Source of the DNA: Desulfoprunum benzoelyticum
GTDB taxonomy: Bacteria > Desulfobacterota > Desulfobulbia > Desulfobulbales > Desulfocapsaceae
Direction of reading: 5' to 3'
DNA: 64,000 nt
Assembly (NCBI RefSeq): GCF_014201505.1
Contig: NZ_JACHEO010000012.1
Location: forward strand, 53,704-117,703
Made by a program: the position numbers and the translations under genes. Position 1 is the stretch's first letter. Each line of letters opens with the position of its first letter. Positions 8,722 through 17,369 of the stretch are shown here, in pieces. The notes beneath the pieces were generated by a model. It was not told the origin of the DNA. It ran no database searches and saw nothing but the letters and a program-made list of their open reading frames with translations.

Positions 8722-10245
8722 ATGAACAAGGACAACCAAATACTGACCCAGCGCCGGGAGAAGGCCGATGCCCTCGCCGCCCTTGGCGTCAACCTCTACG
8801 CAAACTCTTTCAAGCCTGCCAATTCGGTGCAGGAACTGCTGCCCAAAGGCGACAACCTGCAACCGGAACAGGCGGAACCGGGCAACAGCCGCTACAGCGT
8901 CGCCGGCCGGGTGCTGTCGCTGCGCAAGTTCGGCAAGGCCGCCTTCTGCCATCTCGCCGACGCCACCGGCCGGCTCCAGATCTACCTGCAACGCGACACC
9001 CTGGGCGAGGCCCAGTACACTATCTTCAAGAAATGGGACATCGGCGACATCGTCGGTGTCACCGGCACCCTGTTCAAGACCAGAACCGGCGAGTTGTCGC
9101 TGCTGGCCTCGACCATCACCATGATCTCGAAATCGCTCCGGCCGCTGCCGGAGAAATGGCACGGCCTGACCGATGTCGAAACCCGCTACCGTCAACGCTA
9201 CGTCGATCTGATCGTCACCCCGGAAAGCCGCGAGACCTTCCGCAAGCGGGTCGAGATCATCCGTCTGGTCCGACAGTACATGAACGATCACGGTTTCATG
9301 GAGGTCGAGACGCCGATGATGCAGCCGGTGCCGGGCGGCGCCACCGCCAAGCCGTTTCGGACCCACCACAATGCCCTCGACATGGACCTCTTCCTCCGCA
9401 TCGCCCCCGAGCTCTACCTGAAGCGTTTGCTGGTCGGCGGTTTCGAACGGGTCTTCGAGATCAACCGCAACTTCCGCAACGAAGGCCTGTCGACCCGCCA
9501 CAACCCGGAATTCACGATGCTCGAGTTCTATCAGGCCTATGCCACCTACGCCGACCTGATGGACCTCACCGAGGAGATGATCGCGTCGATCTGCCGGGAG
9601 GTCAACGGCACGCTGCAGATCAGCTACCAGGGGACGCCGGTGAACCTCACCCCGCCCTGGCGGCGGCTGACCATGGAACAGGCCCTGGTGAAGATCGCCG
9701 GCATCGACCCGGCGATCCTCGCCGACGAGGCCCAGGTCTTCGCCCTGGCGCGTGACAAGGGAATCAAGCTCGAACCTCTGGCCGGGGTCGGCAAGGCCAA
9801 GACCGAGTTGTTCGAGCTGCTGGTCGAGGAGCAGCTGGTCGACCCGACCTTCATCACCTCGTACCCGACCGAGGTGTCGCCGCTGGCCCGCCGCAACGAA
9901 GCCGATCCGACCGTGACCGACCGCTTCGAGCTGTTCATCACCGGCCGCGAGATCGCCAACGCCTTCAGCGAACTGAACGACCCGGTCGACCAGCGCCAGC
10001 GCTTCGAAAAGCAGATCGCCGAGCGCGGCAGCGACGAGGAGGTCCACCCGGTACTCGACGAGGATTACATCCGCGCTCTCGAGTACGGGATGCCGTCGGC
10101 CGCCGGCGAAGGCATCGGCATCGACCGGTTGGTCATGCTGCTGGCCGATGCGCCGTCGATCCGCGACGTCATTCTCTTCCCCCACCTCAAACCGGAGACC
10201 CGGGGACAGGTGAAGGACAGGGAAACGGCAGGGACAGAGGGCTGA
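8722..10245 (+). CDS. lysS: Lysyl-tRNA synthetase, class II
   Basis: Charges tRNA-Lys in the cytoplasm. From ATG 8722 the protein has 507 residues, the usual LysS length: an N-terminal OB-fold anticodon-binding domain (about 55-150) and a class II catalytic core with motif 2 (FRNEGLSTRHNPEFT) and motif 3 (GEGIGIDRLVML). An in-frame GTG at 8698 would add eight residues, but the MNKDNQILTQRREK beginning fits the family better; neither start has a strong Shine-Dalgarno. Only 1 bp separates its stop from the lolC start, so it is probably co-transcribed with lolC-lolD. Confidence 0.96.
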   Translation: MNKDNQILTQRREKADALAALGVNLYANSFKPANSVQELLPKGDNLQPEQAEPGNSRYSVAGRVLSLRKFGKAAFCHLADATGRLQIYLQRDTLGEAQYTIFKKWDIGDIVGVTGTLFKTRTGELSLLASTITMISKSLRPLPEKWHGLTDVETRYRQRYVDLIVTPESRETFRKRVEIIRLVRQYMNDHGFMEVETPMMQPVPGGATAKPFRTHHNALDMDLFLRIAPELYLKRLLVGGFERVFEINRNFRNEGLSTRHNPEFTMLEFYQAYATYADLMDLTEEMIASICREVNGTLQISYQGTPVNLTPPWRRLTMEQALVKIAGIDPAILADEAQVFALARDKGIKLEPLAGVGKAKTELFELLVEEQLVDPTFITSYPTEVSPLARRNEADPTVTDRFELFITGREIANAFSELNDPVDQRQRFEKQIAERGSDEEVHPVLDEDYIRALEYGMPSAAGEGIGIDRLVMLLADAPSIRDVILFPHLKPETRGQVKDRETAGTEG

Positions 10246-10246
10246 G

Positions 10247-11473
10247 ATGTACGAGTGGTTCATCAGCCGCCGCTACCTCAAGGCCAAGCACCGGAACGGC
10301 TTCATCTCGTTGATTTCGTTGATCAGCGTCGCCGGGATCACCGTCGGCGTCATCGCCCTGATCGTCGTCCTTTCGGTCTACTCCGGATTCACCGACGGTC
10401 TGCGCGATCAGATCCTCGGCATCAATTCGCACATCATCGTCCAGCAGGTCGGCGGCAGCATTCCTGACTACCGCAAGGTCCGCGAGCAGATCCTTGACGC
10501 CGACAACGTCGTCGCCGCCACCCCCTATCTTTATGCCCAGACCCTGCTCAGCGGCGCCAGCGGCGGCACCGGCGTCGTCCTGCGCGGCATCGACCCGGAA
10601 ACGGCGGAAACGGTCATCAAGCTGCCGACCCAGATGACAGTGGGCAATATTCGCAATCTGGTCCAGGACGAAACGGCGAGGATACCGCCGATCATTCTCG
10701 GCAAGAACCTGGCCCAGGACCTGCAGGTCGAGGTCGGCGACCGGGTCCGGCTGATCTCGCCCTCGGGCCCCCTGACGCCGACCGGCGTCATCCCAAAGAT
10801 CAAGACCTGCCTGGTCATCGGGATCTTCGAATCGGGAATGTTCGAGTACGATTCGACCCTGGCCTACATGTCGATCGCCAACGTCCAGGCCTTTCTCGGC
10901 AGCGGCGATATCGTCCACGGCATCGAGGTCAGGATCAAGGACCGGGAACTGAACCGGGCCGATCAGGTCGCCGACAGCCTCATCACCAGACTGGGTCCCG
11001 GATTCATCGGCAAGGACTGGATGTCGATGAACCAAAATCTTTTCGCCGCCTTCAAGCTGGAAAAGATCGGCATGTTCATCTGCCTCGCCCTGATCATCCT
11101 GGTGGCGGCGCTGAACATCATCAGCGCCCTGGTGATGGTGGTGATGGAGAAGGGACGCGATATCGCCATCCTCATGTCGATGGGTGCGACCTCGACCTCG
11201 ATCATGCGGATCTTCTTCTTCCAGGGGGCGGTCATCGCCCTGGCCGGAACCACCCTCGGAGTCTTCGGCGGCCTCGGCCTCTGCGAGATCCTGTCCCGCT
11301 ACCAGTTCATCGAACTGCCCTCGAACGTCTACCCGATGACCACCCTGCCGATCAAGGTGCTGCCGCTCGACGTCGCCATCGTCGCCGTCAGTTCGATCAT
11401 CATCACCCTGACCGCCACCCTCTACCCGTCGTGGAAGGCGGCCCAGGTCCGCCCCGCCGAGGTGCTGTCATGA
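10247..11473 (+). CDS. lolC: Lipoprotein-releasing ABC transporter permease LolC/LolE family
   Basis: Inner-membrane subunit that extracts lipoproteins and hands them to LolA. The 408-residue protein has the Lol/MacB plan: cytoplasmic N-terminus (MYEWFISRRYLKAKHRNGF), TM1 at about 20-45, a long periplasmic domain to about residue 270, and a C-terminal FtsX domain with three helices (about 278-300, 325-350, 370-395). Only one permease gene is present next to lolD, so it may act as a homodimer, as in bacteria with a single LolC/E-type gene; whether a second permease lies elsewhere is not visible. It overlaps lolD by 4 bp. Confidence 0.93.
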   Translation: MYEWFISRRYLKAKHRNGFISLISLISVAGITVGVIALIVVLSVYSGFTDGLRDQILGINSHIIVQQVGGSIPDYRKVREQILDADNVVAATPYLYAQTLLSGASGGTGVVLRGIDPETAETVIKLPTQMTVGNIRNLVQDETARIPPIILGKNLAQDLQVEVGDRVRLISPSGPLTPTGVIPKIKTCLVIGIFESGMFEYDSTLAYMSIANVQAFLGSGDIVHGIEVRIKDRELNRADQVADSLITRLGPGFIGKDWMSMNQNLFAAFKLEKIGMFICLALIILVAALNIISALVMVVMEKGRDIAILMSMGATSTSIMRIFFFQGAVIALAGTTLGVFGGLGLCEILSRYQFIELPSNVYPMTTLPIKVLPLDVAIVAVSSIIITLTATLYPSWKAAQVRPAEVLS

Positions 11474-12162
11474 CGCCGCTGCTCGAGGCGAGGGCGATAT
11501 CGAAGACCTTTGCGGTGGGCGACGGGGAGTTGACGGTCCTGCACGAGATCAACCTCAAGGTTCAGGCCGGAGAGATGCTGGCGATCGTCGGCGCCTCGGG
11601 TTCGGGCAAGAGCACGCTGCTGAAGATCCTCGGCACCCTCGACACCCCCTCGGGCGGCGAACTGCTGTTCAACGGCGAATCTTTTTCCAGGAAAAACGAC
11701 CGGGAACTGGCGCGGTTCAGGAACAGCGCCCTCGGCTTCATCTTCCAGTTCCACCATCTGATGCCGGAATTCTCCGCCCTGGAGAACGTCATGATGCCGG
11801 CCCTGATCGCCGGCAGAAACAAAGCCGGGATCGAACCGGCGGCCCGGGAACTGCTGGCCCGGGTCGAACTCGACCACCGGCGCGACCACCGCGTCGCCGA
11901 GCTGTCGGGCGGCGAACAGCAGCGGACGGCGCTGGCCCGGGCCCTGATCATGCAGCCGGCCCTGCTCCTCGCCGACGAACCGACCGGCAATCTCGACAGC
12001 CGCGCCGGCAACCTGGTCTTCGACCTGCTGCACGGCATGTGCCGGGAACGCTCACTCGCCACCGTCATGGTGACCCATAACATGGACCTGGCCCGGCGCA
12101 TGGACCACTGCTGCACGCTGAAGGACGGCGTGCTGCTTGCCGGCCGGGAAGAAAAAGACTGA
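11470..12162 (+). CDS. lolD: Lipoprotein-releasing ABC transporter ATPase LolD
   Basis: Cytoplasmic ATPase of the Lol lipoprotein exporter, 230 residues. Visible motifs are Walker A GASGSGKST, signature LSGGEQQR, Walker B LLADEPTGNLD and switch His in VTHNMDLA. The start is ATG 11470, overlapping the lolC stop; an upstream in-frame extension from 11431 lies wholly inside lolC and is not needed. It is coupled to lolC and is probably the last gene of the lysS-lolCD unit, 81 bp before dmeF. Confidence 0.94.
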   Translation: MTPLLEARAISKTFAVGDGELTVLHEINLKVQAGEMLAIVGASGSGKSTLLKILGTLDTPSGGELLFNGESFSRKNDRELARFRNSALGFIFQFHHLMPEFSALENVMMPALIAGRNKAGIEPAARELLARVELDHRRDHRVAELSGGEQQRTALARALIMQPALLLADEPTGNLDSRAGNLVFDLLHGMCRERSLATVMVTHNMDLARRMDHCCTLKDGVLLAGREEKD

Positions 12163-12243
12163 AAAGCCGCCCAGACCCGGTGGACGAGACGGATCGCTCC
12201 GGCCGTCTCGAGACCGGAGACGACAACCCCACCCACGACCACC

Positions 12244-13209
12244 ATGCACAGTCAAACGATCGAACAGTGGCAGCACCGCCATGACTTCAGCACCGTCAGC
12301 CGGCACGGCGAGAAAAAGACCCGTCTGGTCCTCTACCTGACGGCCGTGACGATGGCGGTCGAGATCGCCGCCGGCCTCGCCTTCGGCTCGATGGCCCTGC
12401 TTGCCGACGGCTGGCATATGGCCACCCACACCGCCGCCTTCCTCATCACCATCTTCGCCTACCGTTACGCGGCACGAAACGCCGGCAACCCCTCGTTCGC
12501 CTTCGGCACCGGCAAGGTCAGCGTCCTCGGGGGCTTCGCCAGCGCCATCGCCCTGGCCAGCGTCGCCCTGATGATGATGGCCGAATCGCTCCAGCGCATG
12601 GCGATGCCGGAGCCGATCCGCTTCAACGAGGCGATCGCCGTCGCCTGTCTCGGCCTCGCCGTCAACATCGTCTCCGCCTTCCTGCTGCAGGACCACCACC
12701 ATCACGACGATCACCATCACGACGGAGCCGGACATGACCATCACCACCATCACGATCACAACCTCAGGGCGGCCTACCTCCACGTCATGGCCGACGCCCT
12801 GACCTCGGTACTGGCAATCGTCGCCCTCCTCTTCGGCAAGTTCCTGGGCTGGCAGTGGCTCGATCCGCTGATGGGGATCGTCGGGGCGCTGGTCATCAGC
12901 CGCTGGTCGCTCTCGCTGCTGCGGCAGACCGGCCCGATCCTGCTCGACAGCGGCATCGACGGAGAGTTTCTGACCACGATCCGGGCCGCGATTGAACGCG
13001 ACCGGGACAACCGGGTCTCAGACATCCACATCTGGCGGGTCGGCCCGGCCGACTACGCGGCGATCATCGCCATCGTCACCCATGCGCCGCTGCCGACCGA
13101 CCACTACAAGGGCCTGCTGCAGCAATTCGCCGAACTGTCGCACGTCTCCATCGAGATCCATGCCTGCGACGGCGAACCCTGTCTCCCCATTCCCACCCCC
13201 GGTTCGTGA
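12244..13209 (+). CDS. dmeF: Cation diffusion facilitator, DmeF-type Co2+/Ni2+ efflux transporter
   Basis: Inner-membrane metal/proton antiporter of 321 residues. It has six predicted helices, the CDF metal site pattern in TM2 (LADGWHMATH, a DmeF-type HxxxD-like arrangement) and in TM5 (HVMADALTS). A strongly His/Asp-rich cytoplasmic loop at about residues 142-165 and a C-terminal CDF dimerisation domain follow. The starting WQHRHDF plus GWHMATH are typical of DmeF rather than ZitB/CzcD, so cobalt or nickel efflux is most likely; this sits 11 kb from a cobalt/nickel importer. A small inverted repeat (12185-12210) precedes the gene. Confidence 0.88.
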   Translation: MHSQTIEQWQHRHDFSTVSRHGEKKTRLVLYLTAVTMAVEIAAGLAFGSMALLADGWHMATHTAAFLITIFAYRYAARNAGNPSFAFGTGKVSVLGGFASAIALASVALMMMAESLQRMAMPEPIRFNEAIAVACLGLAVNIVSAFLLQDHHHHDDHHHDGAGHDHHHHHDHNLRAAYLHVMADALTSVLAIVALLFGKFLGWQWLDPLMGIVGALVISRWSLSLLRQTGPILLDSGIDGEFLTTIRAAIERDRDNRVSDIHIWRVGPADYAAIIAIVTHAPLPTDHYKGLLQQFAELSHVSIEIHACDGEPCLPIPTPGS

Positions 13210-13219
13210 ATGTTGATTG

Positions 13220-14350
13220 TCAGGGATATATCACTTCCAACGCATCGGTGGTATCACCGTAAGTCAGACTGATCTTCCACATCTCTTCCTCGACTTCGAG
13301 GAAGGCATCGGCGAGGTCGGGATCGAAGGCGGTCCCCCTCCCTTTCATCAGGATGGCCCGTGACTGTTCGCGGGTATAGGCGTTCTTGTAGCAGCGTCGG
13401 CTGATCAGGGCGTCGTAGACCTCGGCAACGGCGACGATCCGCCCCGCCAGAGGGATCGCCTCTCCCCGGAGACCGCGGGGGTAGCCGCCGCCGTCCCATC
13501 GCTCATGGTGGCTACCGATGATGTCCAGCGCCAGGTCAACGAATTCCCGGTCCTCCGCCCGCCAGCCAACCGCCAGCAGCAGAGCCTCGCCGAGTTCCAC
13601 ATGGCGTTGCATCTCCGTCGTCTCCTTCTCCGTTAAACGTTCCCGCTTCAACAGCACGGCATCCGGCACCGCCGCCTTGCCGATGTCGTGGAGCGGACAG
13701 AGCAGGACCAGGAGTTCCCGGTAGCGCGAGGTCAGGATGGCGGCATGCCTGCCGCTCCGCGCCAGGCGTCCGGCCAGGACCCGGACATAATTCTGCATCC
13801 TGGCGATATGGCCGATACAGGTGGGGTCGCGCGTCTCGACCAGGGTCGCCAGCAATTCGAGCATCCGCTGCTGAAAACTGCCCTGCCGGTGCAGCCGCAA
13901 GGATCGCCGCAGACGGAGGGAAAGCGAGCCGAGCACAATCAGGAAGAGGCTGTACACCAGGACCGAAACCAGGGGCAGGGCCGGAGAGACAAACCAGCCC
14001 TCGGTCTGGAAGAGGAGCACGTCGGCGCCGATCGTCACCCCGACCAGGAGCGGCGCCGCGACGGGAAGAAGGGCGCGGCGGACAATGAAGACGGTTGTCA
14101 GGGACAGCCAGACGACACCGCTGAAGGCCAAAGAGATCAGGGCCGCGGCCGCTGGCAGACCCCCGGATCCAACGGGGACGGGGAGGTGGAGAACTTTGTC
14201 CAGTCCGCCCGCAACCCCCCGGTCGATGGCCGTGCAGATGGCGCCGCTGGGACAATCGATCAGGATCAGGGCAGCGACGAGCAGAACACCACCGGCTAGG
14301 GGCACGGCCAGGGGTCTGGTCAGCAAGTGACGAACGGCGGTGGATGACAC
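13220..14350 (-). CDS. Membrane HD-GYP domain protein, probable cyclic-di-GMP phosphodiesterase
   Basis: Signalling enzyme of 376 residues. The first ~155 residues hold about four membrane helices. After a basic linker, the HD-GYP domain runs from about 165 to 360 with HDIGK, HHERWDGGGYP, GLRGEAIPLAGRI and YDAL motifs, so the metal ligands and the GYP signature are intact. The usual Ala-Asp after GRI reads Ala-Glu (VAVAEVYDAL), a mild change. Start is GTG 14350 with AGGAAG upstream. It stands alone and converges on dmeF 10 bp away. Hydrolysis of c-di-GMP to pGpG or GMP is inferred from the family. Confidence 0.87.
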   Translation of the reverse strand: MSSTAVRHLLTRPLAVPLAGGVLLVAALILIDCPSGAICTAIDRGVAGGLDKVLHLPVPVGSGGLPAAAALISLAFSGVVWLSLTTVFIVRRALLPVAAPLLVGVTIGADVLLFQTEGWFVSPALPLVSVLVYSLFLIVLGSLSLRLRRSLRLHRQGSFQQRMLELLATLVETRDPTCIGHIARMQNYVRVLAGRLARSGRHAAILTSRYRELLVLLCPLHDIGKAAVPDAVLLKRERLTEKETTEMQRHVELGEALLLAVGWRAEDREFVDLALDIIGSHHERWDGGGYPRGLRGEAIPLAGRIVAVAEVYDALISRRCYKNAYTREQSRAILMKGRGTAFDPDLADAFLEVEEEMWKISLTYGDTTDALEVIYP

Positions 14351-14646
14351 GGGATCTTCCTTTCATTCATGGCCGAAGGGAAACCAGGGTAGCGACCTGC
14401 CTCATTCGATTCCGGATAAAGATGACGATGGACGCCCAGAGCCGACACACCTCGACGGCTGTCACGGCACCGGGCATTCATTTACCCCACAGGCACCGCT
14501 TCGGCCAATAAAAAAAATACCCTTGGACCGGAATGGCAGCCCGCCTCCGCCCCGATCCTTTGACAGCCGGTCATTCATTCTTATTGTAGACCATAGACGG
14601 CGACTCCCCGTCGCCACCCCTATCCCCCATTATCTCAGGAGATGCC
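14351..14646. other. Intergenic region between divergent HD-GYP and ADP-ribosylglycohydrolase genes
   Basis: About 296 bp with no credible gene; it must hold the promoters of both neighbours. An A-run occurs near 14511-14517. No strong operator or hairpin was recognised. Confidence 0.5.
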
Positions 14647-15552
14647 ATGAACGACAAGGCTCAAGCCATGGTGCTCGCCTCGCTGGCAGCGGACTCACTC
14701 GCCCTTGGCGCCCATTGGATCTACGATACCGACACGCTTGCCCGGGAGATCGGCCGGGTCGACCGCCTGCTGGCGCCACCCAAGGGATCCTATCACCCAA
14801 CCAAGAAACGCGGCGAATTCACCCACTACGGTGACCAGACACTGCTCCTGCTGGAGTCGCTGGCCGAGACCGGCGACTTCTCGCTGGCCGATTTCGCCGA
14901 CCGCTGGCGGCAGTTCGCCACATCGACCACCGGGTATCTCGACCGGGCGTCCAAGGATACCCTGAACCGCTTCGCCCAGGGCCTGACCGCCACCGCCAGC
15001 GGTTCGTCCTCAACCGACCTCGGCGGTCCGGCACGGATTGCACCGCTGGTCTACCGATACCGCAACGACCTCGAGTCCTTGCTGCAGGCGGCCCAGCAGC
15101 AGACGGCGATGACCCATGCCGGCCCGGGAATCAAGGACGGGACCGCCTTCATCGTCCGCTGCGCCTTTGCCGTGCTCCATGGAGCGACGGCGAAAGAGGC
15201 GATCATGAAGGCGCTTGAGGAGGGTGTCGGCGATATCGATCTTGATCTGCGGCTGCGCCAGGCTGTCGATTCAGTCGACCGTGACAGCCTGGCGGTGATC
15301 AAGGAATTCGGGCAGATGTGCGCCATCAACGCCGCCCTGCCGGCGGCCGTCCATCTCATGCTTCGCCATGAGACGGATCTGCGGCAGGCCCTGATCGAAA
15401 ACGTCATGGCCGGCGGTGATTCGGCGGCCCGTGGCATGGTGGTCGGGATGATCCTCGGGGCGGCAGCCGGTCCGGCGGCGATTCCGGCCGAATGGCTGGA
15501 AGAACTGACGGCCATGCCGCAGATCCAGAACTGCCTGTCTCGCCTTCCCTGA
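14647..15552 (+). CDS. ADP-ribosylglycohydrolase / J1-crystallin family protein
   Basis: All-helical ADP-ribosylglycohydrolase-fold protein of 301 residues. The N-terminus, MVLASLAADSLALGAHWIYD, is typical of the J1-crystallin-like branch. The second metal-binding segment, usually GDxDT, reads GGDSAARGM near residue 257, keeping one Asp but not the DT pair; the first motif lacks a clear TDDT-type triad. It may therefore hydrolyse something other than ADP-ribosyl-protein or have weak metal binding. The ATG has a good Shine-Dalgarno (GGAGAT). It is monocistronic; a terminator lies at 15759-15804. Confidence 0.8.
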   Translation: MNDKAQAMVLASLAADSLALGAHWIYDTDTLAREIGRVDRLLAPPKGSYHPTKKRGEFTHYGDQTLLLLESLAETGDFSLADFADRWRQFATSTTGYLDRASKDTLNRFAQGLTATASGSSSTDLGGPARIAPLVYRYRNDLESLLQAAQQQTAMTHAGPGIKDGTAFIVRCAFAVLHGATAKEAIMKALEEGVGDIDLDLRLRQAVDSVDRDSLAVIKEFGQMCAINAALPAAVHLMLRHETDLRQALIENVMAGGDSAARGMVVGMILGAAAGPAAIPAEWLEELTAMPQIQNCLSRLP

Positions 15553-15861
15553 ACGACAGGGATTACGACAAGCCTATACCGATAACAGATCTGTAACTTG
15601 AATGGGGATCATGTAACCGGCACGACCGGTTGGAGTCGGAGCGCAACAGTGTCATGTGACAGGACAACATGTGAAAAGAGCCGCAAATGATGGGCTTCAC
15701 ATCCATGGCATGGGAGTTGCAAGATCCTTCCCCGCAAGAATCAATCCCAAGCCCCCCCAACCGGGTTGAGCCAGTGCAGTCTGCTGGTTCTCCCCGGTTT
15801 TTTTATGCGACTCGGCCACCTGGCCTCCAGTTGTCTCTTCTCCGTGATCGGCAAGGCTCAG
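15553..15861. other. 309-bp non-coding interval with terminator; possible small RNA
   Basis: No credible protein gene. The stretch 15590-15758 is rich in short hairpin-forming words (for example CCGGCACGACCGG near 15618-15630) and ends in the intrinsic terminator at 15759-15804. It could simply be a long 3' UTR of the ADP-ribosylglycohydrolase gene or encode an independent small RNA. Confidence 0.4.
15759..15804 (+). terminator. Intrinsic terminator
   Basis: AACCGGG at 15759-15765 pairs with CCCGGTT, extended internally by GAGCCAG/CTGGTTC with a G-U pair, and is followed by seven T (15798-15804). It can end transcription from the ADP-ribosylglycohydrolase gene or from an sRNA in the same interval. 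Confidence 0.75.
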
Positions 15862-17010
15862 TTATTCCTTGACGACGAATTGCCCGTTTTCGACAATACT
15901 GATCGAGACATGTGGCCGTGACACATCACCGAACCGGTCGAAATGAAACGAACTCTGCAGGCCTTCGAATTCCGGTATGTCCAGCAGGGTCTGTTTCAGA
16001 TCATCGCCCTTTTTCATCCTCGCCAGGGCCTCGAAGATGACGCCGGCCGACTCGAAGGCATAGATCCCGGCAAATCCCGGTTCACGGTTGAACCGGCTGA
16101 GATACGCCTGCCGGAACTCCCGGTAGCGGAGATTGAGGCTGTCACGATCGAAGGTCTGAATGACGGTCACCCCCTCCACGGCCCGCCCGCCGAGTTCCAA
16201 CAGCCTCTCGGTGGCCCCCCAGTCGGCCAGGGTGATCGGAACCACACTGTCGAGCTTGCGGATCTGCTGACAGAGCAGGGCCGAATCGACGGATTTGGCA
16301 ATGATCAGGATCCCGTCCGGGCCACTGGTCAACGCCTTTCGCGCCAGCTCGATGTACTTCTCATCGCCTCCCGATACGAAACTTACCTCGGAGACGATCT
16401 CGCCGCCTCCGGCGACGAAGGTCCGACGGAAATTCTGCAGCCAGTTGACACTGAAGGACCGATTCCCCAGGTCGTAAATTGCCGCCATCCGCCGCAATTT
16501 TTTGGTCCTCAACTGGTACTCGGCATTTCTGGTCGAGAAATACCCGGTTGTCGATGACACCCGGAAAAAATAATCATCAAGGCCGGTCAGATCCTCGGTC
16601 GTGACGGTCGGACTCACCAGGACGACCTTGCGCTCATTGGCGATCGGCACCACCGCTACCCCCATGGCGCTCGTCATCGGCCCGACGATGGCGGACACGC
16701 CGAGTTCGACAAGGTCTTCAACGCCCCTGCGCGCCATCTCCTGATCCTGGTGATCATCCCTGAAAATGATTTCAACCGGACGGCCGCCAATACCTCCCGC
16801 CTGGTTTCTCTGTTCCACCGCCAGTTGCACGCCATCCCGCCCGGTGATCCCGAGATCGGCACCCCTTCCCGAAATACCGCCGACATAGCCGATCCGGACA
16901 GGTTCCGGGGGCGAACAGCCGGAGGCAATGACAAGAAGCAGGCCGGCCAGAATGAAAAGCGGGAGCCGCTGCACCCCGGAAATCAAGGAATTGCGGTGAA
17001 CCTGTGACAT
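15862..17010 (-). CDS. ABC transporter substrate-binding lipoprotein, LivK/periplasmic-binding type I family
   Basis: Predicted periplasmic lipoprotein of 382 residues. A signal peptide ends in a lipobox (VIASGC, Cys about 32), followed by a type I periplasmic-binding fold with the IGYVGGISG N-terminal strand and the AIVGPMTSAMG segment typical of branched-chain amino acid receptors. The start ATG 17010 has GAGAGGG upstream. No permease or ATPase gene is next to it; the Liv permease operon of this window is 34 kb away and has lost its own binding-protein gene. Alternatively it may serve as the sensor for a signalling protein. The ligand is unknown. Confidence 0.85.
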   Translation of the reverse strand: MSQVHRNSLISGVQRLPLFILAGLLLVIASGCSPPEPVRIGYVGGISGRGADLGITGRDGVQLAVEQRNQAGGIGGRPVEIIFRDDHQDQEMARRGVEDLVELGVSAIVGPMTSAMGVAVVPIANERKVVLVSPTVTTEDLTGLDDYFFRVSSTTGYFSTRNAEYQLRTKKLRRMAAIYDLGNRSFSVNWLQNFRRTFVAGGGEIVSEVSFVSGGDEKYIELARKALTSGPDGILIIAKSVDSALLCQQIRKLDSVVPITLADWGATERLLELGGRAVEGVTVIQTFDRDSLNLRYREFRQAYLSRFNREPGFAGIYAFESAGVIFEALARMKKGDDLKQTLLDIPEFEGLQSSFHFDRFGDVSRPHVSISIVENGQFVVKE

Positions 17011-17369
17011 GGGGTCCCTCTCATATCCAAACCGGCAAAAAGCAAACCGGGAGGTGTCTGCGTCAAGTTCTGCAAGGTATTTTCAACATGTGGTTTCCGT
17101 GAACAATAACCGCACGTCGAAGGCGCATCAGTATGCAGCTCGAGCTCCGATAGTCCCAGTGTATATCCGAACTCATTTTGAATCCGAGGAAATGACGGAC
17201 TCTCCGACCGGTCCCGAATCGGGACCAGACCCCCGATCGACCGCGCTTCACGGCTCACACCGCGAGCGCGGCTCCCGTCCCGCCGTCGCCAGGCGCTAAA
17301 GCTCAATGAACTTGACAGGCGTGCGAAGGCGAGAACGACTGCATGATCGATGCTGAGAAAATACGATCA
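17011..17369. other. 359-bp intergenic region, nothing recognised
   Basis: Lies upstream of the orphan substrate-binding lipoprotein and downstream of the cyclase gene. Short open frames on both strands look accidental. It should hold the promoter of the lipoprotein gene; no convincing -35/-10 pair, operator or terminator was seen. Confidence 0.45.
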
